The position numbers were made by a program, and so were the translations under genes. Shown piece by piece: positions 1-11,698 of a DNA stretch of 64,000 bases. The DNA lies in NCBI GenBank assembly GCA_029532625.1, contig JARFXM010000005.1, forward strand, positions 1,116,001-1,180,000, given 5' to 3'. The notes under the pieces were generated by a model. That model did not search any database, had not been told where the DNA came from, and was given only the letters and a program-made list of their open reading frames with translations. Numbering within the stretch: position 1 is the stretch's first letter; every line of letters starts with the position of its first letter. Source of the DNA: Lomentospora prolificans (taxonomy: Eukaryota > Ascomycota > Sordariomycetes > Microascales > Microascaceae).

Positions 1-2985
1 GAAAGAGGAGCCCTTTTAAATTCGCTCCCTGTCAAAGCTGGCTATACATATCGCATCGTATCCCCATTACCATCAACCGTTTTGGGAAGACCGCGAGAAC
101 GGGCAGGATGGGCCAGGGGAATATTACTCTGCAAGGTCGCACTCTCTTCCACAGCGTCACATATACAACGTCACTAAGCTTGAAAAAGATGGTTCCTACT
201 CAGAAGAACGGGGAACGAGGACGACGATGGGGACTCCCCGCCCGGAAAGAAAGGAATTGCAGCTCACGAATTCACCCCATTCGTCCATGGGGGGGAGGGT
301 TTAAAGCACAAAGAGGGCAAGAAAACCAAAATGGCGAACCAAGATGCGCGTGTAATTTACTTTCCGTGCCCCATCTTGCTCTGCCGCGGACCGGATTCCC
401 CAGTGTGCGAGTAAGTTGGGAAGCCGGGGTGCCTCAAGCTAAGGAATTGATGGCTTGTGATTGAAGGGGAAATTTGGGGCCGGAAGTGGGAAGAAGCTTG
501 AAGCTTGGCACGCACGCGCGCTGAGAGTGGATAAGGGAACGTTTGAAGAAAGACGCGGTGCGGTCGTGGCACGGAGAGAATAAGGCCGGGGGGGAGAGCA
601 TCCAAGTTGAGGCGAACTGGGACCTGGCCTAGTTGCCGTCGCTGGGCCTGCCCCGTGCTGTTAGCTGGCCCTTGTCCTGTTGCGTTCGCTGGCTGGCCGG
701 CGGTTGGGCGGACCTAGAGCCGTCCGCGTGGAGCAAAACGGGCGATGGGTAATAAAGTTAGGCCGAGAGCGCCAGCGCAAAGTCGATTGGTGTAATATCC
801 ATCGGTCGAGCAGCGCCACCATCCACGATCTAATAGTGTAATATTATAGACTAGTTGTCAAGGGTGTATTCTTATTAGTGGTACTATGGAACGGGCTTCT
901 GGATTATTATTTCCCCCACTTTCCCGCCCGGACAATCGTGAGATTACTACCAGTACCGGCTGGGGAAGAGGGCGTCTCAGCAGATCCACAGATGAAGGAT
1001 CAATTGATGGAGGGGCGGACTGGACGTGTGTTTTTGGGCCACCCGTCAAAAGAAGAAAAATGGTTCTTATTATCAAGGAATCGCCAGGCTGCTCCAGAAG
1101 GAGTGGGTTACCTTAGCTTCACGATGGCCTCAGACCAACACCGTCGGTAGGCCATGGAATGAAAATCCTTCGTCTACAATACGAGGGAAAGCCGCAAGCA
1201 ATTGCTGGCTTGGGGAAACAGCCAGGCACAGCGCTGCAGGAACTCGGGATGCTTGAGTGCCAGCTGGCGTAGGGTGGTTGCATCCCGAAGCCAAGCCTAC
1301 TACTTCTTCCGAGGACAAGAAATTGCAGAAGCACAAAGATTGGGGATCGTCGTGCCGGAGCTAATAGCGCTGGTAGTAAACCAGCGTTGTGCTTTATAAT
1401 TTGGGGACGATGGATTACTATTCCTCCACGGCGCGACCGGGAAGTTCGCCCTTTCAAGTGCTCGGGTTCGGATCAGACAACCGAGCGCAGGTAGGCAAGC
1501 GGGGTCGACACAGCGTAACCGAACCGAAAGGGCGGAGTTGATGTCGAAGTTGTGTTTCTGTTGGTGGGATTGACGAGCGTCGTCTGGCTGGGCCAGTGAC
1601 TCCAGGAATCGCTGGCCAGCAGGAGGAGGATTTACTTGTATGACGCCATGAAGGAGAACCCTTGGATCTATTGATGTGGGGCGAAAGAAGGTGGGATTTG
1701 GGATCATGGATTCGATTCAAGCAAGTGGACAGACATATATGTCTGCTGGCGGCTCGGCATGAGCAAATTGTATGGAATATGACTGGCATTTCGTGCCGCT
1801 TCTTTCATAGGCGTCTGTCCCTCTGGCTGGATTGGTGCTCTACTATTGAAGACTTGACCACTCGTCAGAAGCGCCAGCTGGGTTGTGTGGTATTAATTCC
1901 GCCAGCGTGTCGGATAGGAGGGGATGGGGGAAGCCAGCGGACGACGATATTAGCAGCTGGCGGTCTCGGCTCGGCATAATAGCCATAATTTGGGATTGAT
2001 ACTATGTATTAATCAACATTAAAAAAGCGCTTTCCAATGTTGCAAGGTTGTATGCACGTATTGTCGACTTGTTACACTTCTCCATCCCAGCCAGGCCGGG
2101 GGAGTTTGAGACAAGGCTGGGCGGATGGTGGAAAGTGACGAACATGATGGTAGCTGGCTGAGCAGATGTGGAGCTCAAAGACAGCCAGCCAGGCACTTGA
2201 GTCTTTTCGCCAGCTTTTCACGGCCTGGCGAATATCCGTTTACAGCCAGCAGCGTTCAGGTGCAGCGTCTGCATGCACGTTGACATCCATTGACGAAGAA
2301 AGCGACTTTCCGACACGAGCACGTCAATACGGAGCTCGCAGACATGGATTTGATTGCGGAACTGCCCAAGCCAGCCGACCAAAGTCCTAATGTCCCAGTA
2401 CCCAACGTCAAGTGATCAAAACGCGGAGGCGCAGCTGGTTTCAACCCCGCAACATCGATAATTGATCTAGAGTCGAGGTTGATCAAGCCTGCAGAATCAG
2501 AATTCCATGAGAATTGTTTCACAGGCCTGAACGATGATCTGATGCGAGGACCTGAGCTTTTAATTGGCACGTTCCCCGACATTCCATTCTTCTATCTTCT
2601 CTTCTTTCTGGAATCCTTTCGGATTTTTGCGCCGTTTTTGTAATCGATGAGAACTGATGCTTCAGCGACGGTTACAGAACCAGTCTACAAAGGATTCCCA
2701 GGGTCTTGCCTGACTGGCTGCACTTCCATGCAACCAGTAGATCCATGTAGATAGCAGCCTGCTCGCAATATGCCTCTAAGGGTTGGGTTGCCTCTCTGTC
2801 GTAATGATAAGCTCCTCAGCGCCCGATGCCGAGCCTCCGAGCGACTTTGCTCTCTCACGATGCATCTCAATTCTTCCGCGAACAAAAGAAGAAAGGGAAA
2901 AGAAAGAAAAAACAAAAATAAAAAATAAAGAAAAAAAATAAAAAGAGAGAGAGAGAGAGAGAGAAACACAACTTAGAATAACATC
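1..2985. other. Gene-poor left end
   Basis: No reading frame here resembles a known protein family and none has convincing coding character or splice structure. The stretch holds many short words of the CTGGC/GCCAG type, including a GCCAGCTGGC palindrome near 1259 and clusters at about 1600-2250. It closes with a purine-rich tract that leads into the HET gene. It may be spacer plus the HET promoter and leader. Confidence 0.5.
2881..2965. repeat. Purine tract ending in (GA)n
   Basis: An almost pure A/G stretch ends in a GA dinucleotide run at about 2944-2964, some 20 bases before the ATG of the HET gene. Purine- or pyrimidine-rich leaders are common upstream of fungal genes. A role in the HET promoter or 5' leader is inference. 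Confidence 0.7.
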
Positions 2986-4929
2986 ATGGCTTCATACGGC
3001 TATCGCCCTCTAGACCCTGAAAAGCACGAGGTCCGGCTCTTTTCACTGGAGCCGGGATGTTTCTCCGACGATATCTATATCCGCTTGCGCCACCATATCC
3101 TTTCCACAACATCTCCACCCAGATATGAGGCCTTGTCCTACGTCTGGGGCTCCGACCGGCATTATGTTCCTATACATATCCGCAAACAGGACGGGGAGAC
3201 CCAGCAGCTGCTCATCACCCATAACCTGTTCGTCGCTTTGAGGCAGCTAAGACGCGAGGGAAGCACGAGAGAGTTATGGGTCGATGCTGTGTGCATCGAC
3301 CAGAACAATGTCGTTGAGCGTAGCCAGCAAGTCGCAATGATGGGCAACATCTATCGCTGCGCAACCCAAGTCATTGCCTGGCTAGGCTTGGAAGCCGACG
3401 GCAGCACCCACGCACTGCGGTACATGGATGAGCTTTACTCCCATGTCACTGTGGATTGGGTCACCCACGAGGTCGTGTTTTCGTCCGCGTGCAGGACCGT
3501 GATACCGAGGAGTGGACAGGAGCTCCTCCTCGCGGACCGCAGAGAATGCGAGGCCATCTACCATTTCCTCATGCGACCTTGGTTCGAGAGGCTGTGGATA
3601 ATACAGGAGATAGCCCTTGGACGCGAAAATGCAATCATTCTATGCGGCGAGCACTCGATCGCTTGGAAGAGCTTCATTGATGCCTTCTTTTGCCTCTACA
3701 GTCGAGTCGAGCGGAGCTCCTTTGGCGATTTGCACGAGCCGTTTCTCGCCCGTGGCGCCTTGATTTATCAACTGGCCATTCTGCAAACCTACGGAAGCGT
3801 CGAGTATATGCGACAACAGATGTCCCAGTCAAAATGTGGCGACCCGAGAGACCGGGTTTACGGAGTTCTCAACTTACTCACCGGCGAGGATCAGAAACTC
3901 GGCATCTACCCAGACTATTCCAAGACTGTCACTGAGGTGTACCAAAACACAACACTCAAGTGGATCAAGCGATACGGGAGCCTCAACCTATTAGTTTCGT
4001 GTCAAATGACCACACCACCGGCCAATCTTCCTAGCTGGGTCCCAGATTGGTCGCAGCCATTAACCCTTCAGCCAGTATGGCGGCCCGGCGAAAACGGCTG
4101 GTGGACCGACCTTGTCCCGTATTCTTTCCCGACAGATGGAACCCTCCGGGGATATGGCGTCACTTGCGCGACTATAAACGGACGACGCGATTTGACTACG
4201 TTGAAACCGGGCATGCCTCTACCCGCATTTGGCGAGGAATTCCGAGATATCCTTTCATTCATTCTTCGAGCTGTCCCGCGCGAGGATTACAGGGCAGGCG
4301 AGACCGTGCAAGAGGCGATTTGCCGCACACTCGTTGTCAACCTATTCTCCGACGCATGGGTCCCAATCAAAGCATCCCTTCGGCATTACGAGGAGTGCTT
4401 CCACGCTTTTCAAGGAATGCACAAAGGCACGTTCCCGATCAGGTCTCAATCCTACGCGGATCTCGTCATCTACTTTGCCCGCGGGCGGTGCTTTTTCACC
4501 ACAGAGGAAGGGTACATCGGCATGGCTCCGGCATCTGCCCAAATAGGAGACGTCGTGTGCGCCGTCATCGGATGTAGCTGGCCTTTGCTACTACGCCCCA
4601 CAGTCAAGGACGCCACTACGTACTATCAGCTGGTCGGCGACTGCTATGTCCACGGCCTAATGGCGCACGAAGCCATCTTTGGGGAGCTTCCAGAAGAATA
4701 CCGGCAGGTGTACTGCTACGACCCAAGGGTAAGCGGGTACGCGCTTGGATACTTGAACCGCAAGACCAATAATGTCCAAAACGAGGACCCAAGACCGAAA
4801 CGGGGAGAGGTCGAGAAGAGGAAAATGGCTTCCAAGGTGATTAAAGATGATCCAGAGCTCGAGGAAGAACGCTGCGTAAACATATGGAGGGAGTCGGGGG
4901 TTAAGCTGACGACTTTTGATATTATCTGA
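2986..4929 (+). CDS. HET-domain (heterokaryon incompatibility) protein
   Basis: A single-exon protein of 647 residues. The N-terminal half carries the HET domain (PF06985). Its conserved blocks are visible: YEALSYVWG at residues 47-55, LWVDAVCIDQ at 97-106, a segment around 121-134 containing IYRCATQVIAWLG, and a later PWFERLWIIQEIALG block near residue 200. In this family the domain triggers programmed cell death when genetically different hyphae fuse, although many HET genes have no assigned role. The C-terminal half has no motif I recognise and no NACHT, WD or ankyrin partner. The start is the first ATG after the GA-rich leader, in a good context (atcATGg), and a T-rich stretch follows the stop. 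HET families are large, so an allele or recognition specificity cannot be named. Confidence 0.93.
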   Translation: MASYGYRPLDPEKHEVRLFSLEPGCFSDDIYIRLRHHILSTTSPPRYEALSYVWGSDRHYVPIHIRKQDGETQQLLITHNLFVALRQLRREGSTRELWVDAVCIDQNNVVERSQQVAMMGNIYRCATQVIAWLGLEADGSTHALRYMDELYSHVTVDWVTHEVVFSSACRTVIPRSGQELLLADRRECEAIYHFLMRPWFERLWIIQEIALGRENAIILCGEHSIAWKSFIDAFFCLYSRVERSSFGDLHEPFLARGALIYQLAILQTYGSVEYMRQQMSQSKCGDPRDRVYGVLNLLTGEDQKLGIYPDYSKTVTEVYQNTTLKWIKRYGSLNLLVSCQMTTPPANLPSWVPDWSQPLTLQPVWRPGENGWWTDLVPYSFPTDGTLRGYGVTCATINGRRDLTTLKPGMPLPAFGEEFRDILSFILRAVPREDYRAGETVQEAICRTLVVNLFSDAWVPIKASLRHYEECFHAFQGMHKGTFPIRSQSYADLVIYFARGRCFFTTEEGYIGMAPASAQIGDVVCAVIGCSWPLLLRPTVKDATTYYQLVGDCYVHGLMAHEAIFGELPEEYRQVYCYDPRVSGYALGYLNRKTNNVQNEDPRPKRGEVEKRKMASKVIKDDPELEEERCVNIWRESGVKLTTFDII

Positions 4930-7900
4930 GCTTCTTTTTTCGTTTTTTTATTTTTATTTTTATTTTTTCGTAACAAACTGGCAGAGTCTGTCTTTCTAAG
5001 CTCAGATTAACCCCTAGACAGTTGAGTGCTCCAGCTCGTAAACAGCCCTCCTCTCATCTGACTGGTGTATTACCCACGAGGGGGACACAAGACGCCGTCG
5101 GTACTAGCCACAACGCGTCACATAGGAACACGCCAAAAATGGTCGCGGTAGTCGTCTGACCGCATCGGCTTATGCCGAAAAGCATATTCTAACGGCGATT
5201 CTCCAAAACCGCCACCAGGGAGGGCGTAGAATGCGTGTATGATGCATAGATGGCGCCTAAGGTGGAGATGGATAGGGGTTGTAGAAGATAGCCGATATGG
5301 GAATATGTATATCTGGGCACAGTCAAGTGTAGGTGTACTCTCTATCACACAGCGTGGCATTACAATTTCAATTTTGATAGTGAGGAAAGAGAAGATGGCA
5401 GAGTTCTTGGGTCTTCAAGTGATCTAAGATTGCTTTATCTACCCACTTATAGAAAAGTACCCCTAGTCAGGTTCCTTGAAAGCTTGTTCTCCAAATACTC
5501 TGGGGTGATCAAGAACCACAAGGTTAAATAACGTTTCGCCACACACTTGGAGAGGGGCAGAGACAGCCCACCGCTGGGCTTGGGGTTTGTATCATGATCA
5601 CAGTCAAATCTCGATTACAGTCAGTCCTAGCATCATGCGCACCAGATCTCTATAAAGTAGCAGGGTTGAAATTGACTATCTGGCTGGCAGTTACTGTGAG
5701 TAGCTAGTGACGATGGAACTTCGATATACTGGTTTCACAACACGCAACGGTCCGACTGCAACTTATTCGAGGAAGGTTTCTGATGCTAAAATGGAGACAC
5801 AGTACCCGAACTCTATTCGCATCTCTGGTTAGAATAAGCATCGGTAGGGACTTTTTTTTTTGGCGAAGAATGGCATCATCAGTGCACATTCCACAGAGCA
5901 ATAGGGCTGAGGGCGTCCAGATCTGGCCGCGGGAGCCAATGTGATGGCGACGTTTGCCCTCATCGATAGTGGCTGTCATTGGGGCCTCAGCCTTGGACAG
6001 AGAGGATGCGCTTTCGCTGCGCCTCGCGGAGATTCAAGCCAGCTTTCAGTTGGCGCCACACAAATACGGTGTGTTCCACCCTCCATTGTTAAGCTCGTGC
6101 TTACCCGAGTGCAGGGGAATGTTGTGATTCGTCAAGAAACGGCGGAATCCGCCTTCTTTCCACAGCACGCAAGTATTAGTTAAAACCAAGTATGGTCTGC
6201 ATTGGCCCCGGTTTAGCGGTGCCGGATATCCTTTGAAGTCTGATCAACCCACCCTTGTACCAAGGTACAACCCTGTGAAATGGAGCAGCGCAATTTCGCT
6301 AGGGCGAGCCACCAGACCCGATCCGATCCGCGAACCAGCCCCCCACGGTGTCCGCATTGTAGATGGAGAGGGGATTGATGCTCAACTATCCTTAGTCCTG
6401 ACTGCCAGGCTGGCAACCAATATTCTGCGCCAGCCGGCATTTGGAGGTGCAGTTCTCGTCGCGGTGGCCAGCCCCAAGGAATCGGGCTGGAGACCGGCCA
6501 AATTCAATCCTTCTCCGCTGGGCTCATCCTTAGTGGAAAATTGCGCAGTCGGGCCAGCCTGCCCTGTTCTTCTTGTATGGGCGCCTGTGGGCTTTAGAGC
6601 ACACTTGATTGGCTTAATATGGAGCGCCGATTTTGTAGTTAAGCCTGTCAAGCTTCTCTATCAGTATTTGTCGGCATGGACACCCATGGCGCTGCCGGAT
6701 GACTTCATCCTTCAAGAGTTGGCCCGCTGTGATTCTCTCCATCGATGGATCGCAAGATCCTTTGGCGTCTCGACGATTCGGGTTTCATACTGTGGTCATA
6801 TATTCACGATAATGATTGAGAAAGGTCCTGAGGAGATGAGGTAACAGCGCTGCTTAGCCGCGCATTCACAATCGCACAATTGACCCATACGCCACGGAAT
6901 ATTGCAGAGTTTCGTGATGTTAACAAGCTTGACGCCTCTAGCATCGTGGGAGTAGGGTTCTTCCACCACCTTCAACCCCCGACTTCTGGAGCTTTTAACG
7001 AGACAACGCCTGGCGAGGCAAACTAGCGAAGAGGGCTGGCCCAGATTCGAGTAGTCGGTGTGTTTGTTTCGAATGTGCTGAGGCAGAAGGAAGAAGCGGG
7101 CGTCAACGCGACAATCCAACGCACCTTCTGTTTCCGTAAGAGTCCAATTCCTGGCAGGTAGAAAGAGCTATCCAGAGTGGATTGGAAGTCGACAGGAACC
7201 TTTCACAACGACACTGTGCAGGCCGGCGATTACGGGGGCAGCTGGCCATCCCAGGCCCTTGGGTCGTAATAGTTTCTAAGAATAGCTCCAGACCAGCCAT
7301 GCTGGCCATCGCTTCGAGAATTTGAAGGAGCGCCCCTCACCTTAGTGCAGAACATTGGAGACAAGAACGTGAAGCCTGGCCAGCGGTATTAGCAGAGCAA
7401 TGCAGGAGCGACCACAACAAGCCAGCAAGCCACTCCGGCGGGCTGAGCCCATGCCCCATGCTCACAGCAATACAAGCCCGCTAAGGATCACACAGTCATT
7501 CACTGTACTGTGGTGTTTCCGCTGCCATCAACCCGTCGCTGGCGCTCGCTCGCACTTCCTCTAATGAGATGAGCTCTCCATCTCAAAACCTCCCACGAGA
7601 TACGTACCTCTGTCGGGTTGTCCCTGCCCCAGCACCGCCACACACAGTACAAATCCCTTCCCTTCCCAGGATGGATGTTGGCCGTCAAGACCTCTGTCCA
7701 TCTCCGCCCCCTCGTACCCTGATTCAATTGTTGACAATGCCCTGCCCGCAATTTCCGTTGCTGATCGGGGACGCATCAAAACCAGACGGATCCCAGCCGT
7801 CTCCAGTTTTTGTTTTGCATCTTTCCATTTTCCTTGTCCCTCTCACCCCTCGCTCTCTCGAATCTTGACAAACACCAGAGATTGGATGGTTTCTACGCCC

Positions 7901-8402
7901 GTTCCCTTCCTCTCGCTAGCTGTGGTGACTTCCAACACGGTAACTTTGCTGTATCTGCGACACTCGCTTTCCAGACCTCCGCAATCTTTAAGCCTTAACC
8001 CCGACTTGACAGTTCGAATTGCGACATTTGATGAGCGTTCGTTGGTCTCGGCTGAACGACGAATCAACAAGTCTGAGTCTCACAGTCGACTTTCAAATCT
8101 ATTTCGACCGTGATTACAGTCGTTTGCATTTCGTATTGCGTCAATATCGAGCGAATAGCCTTGTCAGCTCCCTGAATCGCGGCCGGACTACAACCCGCGA
8201 CGCCTCGATCAAACTGGCTTACTCCCCCTTAATCAAGTATTAGCTGGCTCTAGGGTGTCGCAACCCCTCGTCCCCGAGGAAGCTCCCTACTCTCACGTCT
8301 AAGCCCCGAACGAAATTCTTGATAAAACAATAAGATCAAGAATACACAGAGCCCGATAATCAAAATCCAACTAAATCTCCAGACGCAAAACACGCATCCA
8401 AA
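4930..8402. other. Spacer between HET and membrane-protein genes
   Basis: A T-rich stretch (4935-4970) directly after the HET stop probably holds its 3' end. The rest contains only short frames, the longest open one about 200 codons at 6233-6844 without recognisable similarity or signal. From about 7560 the plus strand is C/T-rich, as in many fungal promoters and leaders, and probably belongs to the gene starting at 8403. Confidence 0.5.
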
Positions 8403-9461
8403 ATGTTAATACAAGTCCCCCTCCTTGTCTCCCTCTCTGCCTTACTCTCCACCACCCTCGCCGAGTCTGTCAAGAATGACTTTTCAGCCTACCCGAAAGG
8501 CGCTCAAGCCTGCCTCTACACCGCCGACCGCGAGTCGGGCTGCAAAGGCGAGACTGTGCCTGCTATGAACGCCTGTCTCTGCGGTGACGGCGGCAACTTT
8601 GTTACTTCCTCTGCCAGCTGTATCGGCAAGAGCTCCCCCGATGATCTCAAGGCGACCTACACTATGCTCGAGATAAATTGCAACTACTCTAAGACTCCTG
8701 TGAAGTTGTCCGAGGACGAATTTCTCAAGCTCGGTGAGGAGGCCCAGCAGACTGCCACTGGATCACCCACCCCTTCCCCCACCGAGACGGGCAAGCCTAC
8801 GGATACTACCGACCCCGATGAAGGCGACAAACAAGCTCAAGACGGCTTGTCCTCTGGCGCGAAGATTGGTATTGCTGTGGGCGGTACCCTGGCGGGCGTC
8901 GGAATCGTCGCCGGGCTCGCCTTTTTCCTCTACCGCCGTAGAAAGGCCGCCAATGAGTCAAGGGAAGAGGCGAACCCTATGCTTGGCCGCCAGAGCCTCC
9001 AACCGTCTATGTTCTCCGGACGCAACTCGGGCGCCAACTCCGTCAGCGCCGCGAGCATGTATCCCCCCGGATACAACGAATGGAAACAGGACACCTCCCA
9101 GGGCAACTATGCCGCCGCCTGGGGCCCCGATTCTTTTACCGCCGGTGGTAACCCTCCAAGCGTCTCTCCGCCCCCGCAACAACAGTGGAACGAGTCGCCA
9201 ACTCCTGCATGGAACCCCCAGACTGGTTGGGGTCCTCAGCCCCCTACCCCGGCTCATCCGCAGCAGCATCAAGCCGCTGGCCAGCCCTGGTTAGCGCCGA
9301 CGGGATACCATGCCGTGGCGAACCACGATGGCGCGGTGGCTGGTACGGAAGACCCGCAAAATGGAGTGTTCGAGCTCGCGAGCACGCCCGCGGAGTACAG
9401 GCCCAGGAACGCGTTATCGACGAGGCCAGGGCCTGTGGAAATGCCCGGCTCACAACCATGA
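8403..9461 (+). CDS. Single-pass membrane protein, Cys-rich ectodomain
   Basis: An intronless protein of 352 residues. It begins with a secretion signal (about residues 1-20), followed by a short ectodomain with six cysteines at about residues 37, 47, 58, 60, 73 and 93. A Ser/Thr/Pro linker (116-150) and one membrane helix (about 154-177, Gly/Ala/Val-rich) come next, with a YRRRK stop-transfer sequence after it. The remaining 170 or so residues are a Pro/Gln/Asn-rich, probably disordered cytoplasmic tail. This architecture resembles fungal cell-wall sensors of the WSC/MID2 type and related CFEM-like membrane proteins. The cysteine spacing fits neither family clearly (CFEM has eight), so no family name is given. 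The C/T-rich leader and aaaATG context support the start. Confidence 0.85.
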   Translation: MLIQVPLLVSLSALLSTTLAESVKNDFSAYPKGAQACLYTADRESGCKGETVPAMNACLCGDGGNFVTSSASCIGKSSPDDLKATYTMLEINCNYSKTPVKLSEDEFLKLGEEAQQTATGSPTPSPTETGKPTDTTDPDEGDKQAQDGLSSGAKIGIAVGGTLAGVGIVAGLAFFLYRRRKAANESREEANPMLGRQSLQPSMFSGRNSGANSVSAASMYPPGYNEWKQDTSQGNYAAAWGPDSFTAGGNPPSVSPPPQQQWNESPTPAWNPQTGWGPQPPTPAHPQQHQAAGQPWLAPTGYHAVANHDGAVAGTEDPQNGVFELASTPAEYRPRNALSTRPGPVEMPGSQP

Positions 9462-9858
9462 GTAGAATGCCGAGGGGAACATAATAGGTTAATGGATATC
9501 TATCATGAGGGTTAAGGTGTACATATATTCTGCATTTCAGCATCAGGCCTTTTTTTTGTTTTTCTTTCCCTCTTGTTTTCGTTTATTTTGGGCTATACCC
9601 CCACATATGGGAGGCGTTCATGGATATTATTATTCCCGGAGTAGAGCGCAGCGACATCAATGGATGAGCTAAAAAAGAAAAAATTCAAGTTTAATTATGT
9701 TCAAATCTTATAACCTCGTCGATGCGCGAACTTTGAAGCCCGGATAAAAATATGACGTAGAAGTACAGCTATCTGGTATTACAACCCATGAGAAAGGAAG
9801 CGGTAAAAGCATCAGACCGCAGCCTCACATTGGCGCTTAATCCCCAAAATTCCCGTTT
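9462..9858. other. Convergent intergenic region
   Basis: This holds the 3' ends of the membrane-protein gene (+) and the AYR1-like gene (-). A T-rich stretch lies at about 9549-9590. No gene is seen. Confidence 0.6.
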
Positions 9859-11063
9859 TTAGTTTGTCTTCTTGGCAGCCTCGATCCTCTTGGTCATGGT
9901 GGGAATCTTGAACCGGTACAAGCAGAACCAATCCGTAAGCCACTCGCCAAAGAAGGACGCGATCCAAGTCAGGGTCGAGAAGCCGCCAGCCCAGAACCAC
10001 TTGGGCGGGCCGCCGCCCCAGCCGAACAACCAAGCCAGGAAGCCGGGCGTCCTCAGGGCGGCGGCGACGAGCTTCTTCGCGTAGACGTCCGTGGAGACGG
10101 TGCCATTGTTCTGGGAGAAGACGAGGCGCCACTCAAAGATGTCCCTGACGGGTTCGTAGAGGGAGTCTGGGAGGAGGGAGCGGTGGGTGACGTTTGCAAT
10201 GTTGCTCCTGACGGTGCCGGTGACGGCGACCATGACTCGGACGCCAAAGGGCTTGAGCTCGAGGCGGAGGGTGCGGGAGTAGGCGTCGATGGCGCCCTTG
10301 GTGGCGCAGTAGACGGCGCCGAAGCAGTAGGGGGTGCGGGCGGAGAGGGAGCTGATGTTGATGATGAGGCCTTTGGCTGCTATGAGGGGGCGGATGAAGG
10401 CTTGGACCATGGCCATTACGGCGAAGACGTTGGTTTCAAAGGTGTTGCGGACGTCGTCCATGACGATGTCGGTGGCGGGGACGGTGTGGGTTACGCCGCT
10501 GGTGGATTTTCGTTAGGTTCATGTGTTGGCATGGGAGGGTATGAGGTTGATCAGAGGGGGGGGACATGGGGAAAATGGGGACGGAGGACTAAGAAAAGGA
10601 GAGAGGGATTTCATACGCGTTGTTGACGAGGAAATCGAGCCTTCCGCCCGTGAGCTCATCGACTTTGGTCTTAGCCTCAGCGATGCTATCGGCATTGGTA
10701 ACATCAAGCTTCACGGCATCCATGCCCATGGCCGCCATCTCAGTGAGCACCTCTGGCCTGCGGGCAGTCACAATGACATGCACGCCTAGATCCATCACGG
10801 ATTCATTAGCACGGCTCTTCCTAGTCAAGACGAGTGGTGTGTGTGTGTGAGAGAGAGAATGACTTCTCCGTACCCTTGGCGTGAAACTGCAGAGCGATGG
10901 CATGGCCGATTCCGCCAGGCGTGCACCTATTCGCAGCAGGTCAGTCTCAGGCAGGCTTACAGAAAAACTAAAAAAAAAAAAGGGAAATGCTTGGGCTAGC
11001 GATGCAAACCTCGAATCCTTACCCGGTAATGAGTGCCACCTTCTGACCAGGCTGAGGAGGCAT
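9859..11063 (-). CDS. AYR1: AYR1-like short-chain dehydrogenase/reductase
   Basis: Four exons on the minus strand (11063-11023, 10926-10874, 10785-10617, 10498-9859) join in frame to 300 residues. The N-terminus carries the cofactor motif TGCTPGGIGHA (residues 13-23), which is diagnostic of the 1-acyldihydroxyacetone-phosphate reductase branch of the SDR family. LVNNAG follows, then an active-site Ser in NISSLS (about 137-138) and YxxxK (Tyr151, Lys155). The C-terminus has a hydrophobic anchor segment and ends in KKTN, a KKxx-type ER retrieval signal. AYR1 reduces 1-acyl-DHAP to lysophosphatidic acid with NADPH at the ER and lipid droplets. Intron 2 contains a GT/GA microsatellite (10837-10858) and uses the AG at 10786-10787; nearer AG sites give a stop. 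Function is assigned by motif recognition, and a related SDR cannot be fully excluded. Confidence 0.88.
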
Positions 11064-11698
11064 CCTGTCCGACGCTATCGGCGAGGAATTCTGATAAGAC
11101 GTATACTCGAATTTCTCAAACTCGATGAGAAGTTTATGATAGCCCCAAAATGTGGTGAGGTTGAGGCTGTTTTGCTTTTTGGCGGCGTGGAAACATGGGG
11201 GGCAAGGCTGGCTAGAGTCAAAGTGTAGTGTACGAAGGTAATACAGTACAAGCTAGCACAGGTGGGTTAAAGATGCCGAGGTTTACGCCAACCATAACAG
11301 CTGGCTTCAGATTGAGTCGAATCGATCGATACATTGAGGTACTCACAATGGAAATCAAACTACCACTGGTACGAAGTATTAATCGCGCCAACAGAACCAC
11401 CACCGCCTGGCCTTAGAATGCGGAATCCAGCCAGGCGATCAATCTTCCCATCGGATCTGGGCTTTCAACAATGAAGGAGAGGAAAGAGAGAAAAAAAAAA
11501 AGAAAAAAAAAGTTACCGGCTCGAAACTGGGATATTCGTTCAAAATCAAACAATCGCTATACCTAAATGCACACTCCGTCATCAATTTCAATCGCCCGAG
11601 ATCTCGTCTTCCCACAAAAAAAAAAAAAAAAAAAAAAAGACATTAATCACACACTGCTGCTGCTGGCCCTCGTAAACCACTGGCCAGCTGGCCAGGCG
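11064..11698. other. Spacer upstream of AYR1-like gene
   Basis: No gene is seen. It contains an A-rich stretch near 11490-11512, an uninterrupted A run at about 11616-11638, and a palindromic TGGCCAGCTGGCCA at about 11681-11694 just beyond the helicase 3' end. Confidence 0.55.

Noticed and set aside
6233..6844. 203-codon plus-strand frame
   Set aside because: No family motif, signal peptide or supporting splice structure. Composition resembles the surrounding spacer.
11616..11638. Poly(A) run (with similar runs near 31894 and 39623) as retroposon tails
   Set aside because: No retroelement coding sequence or target-site duplication was found beside them. Simple slippage is enough.
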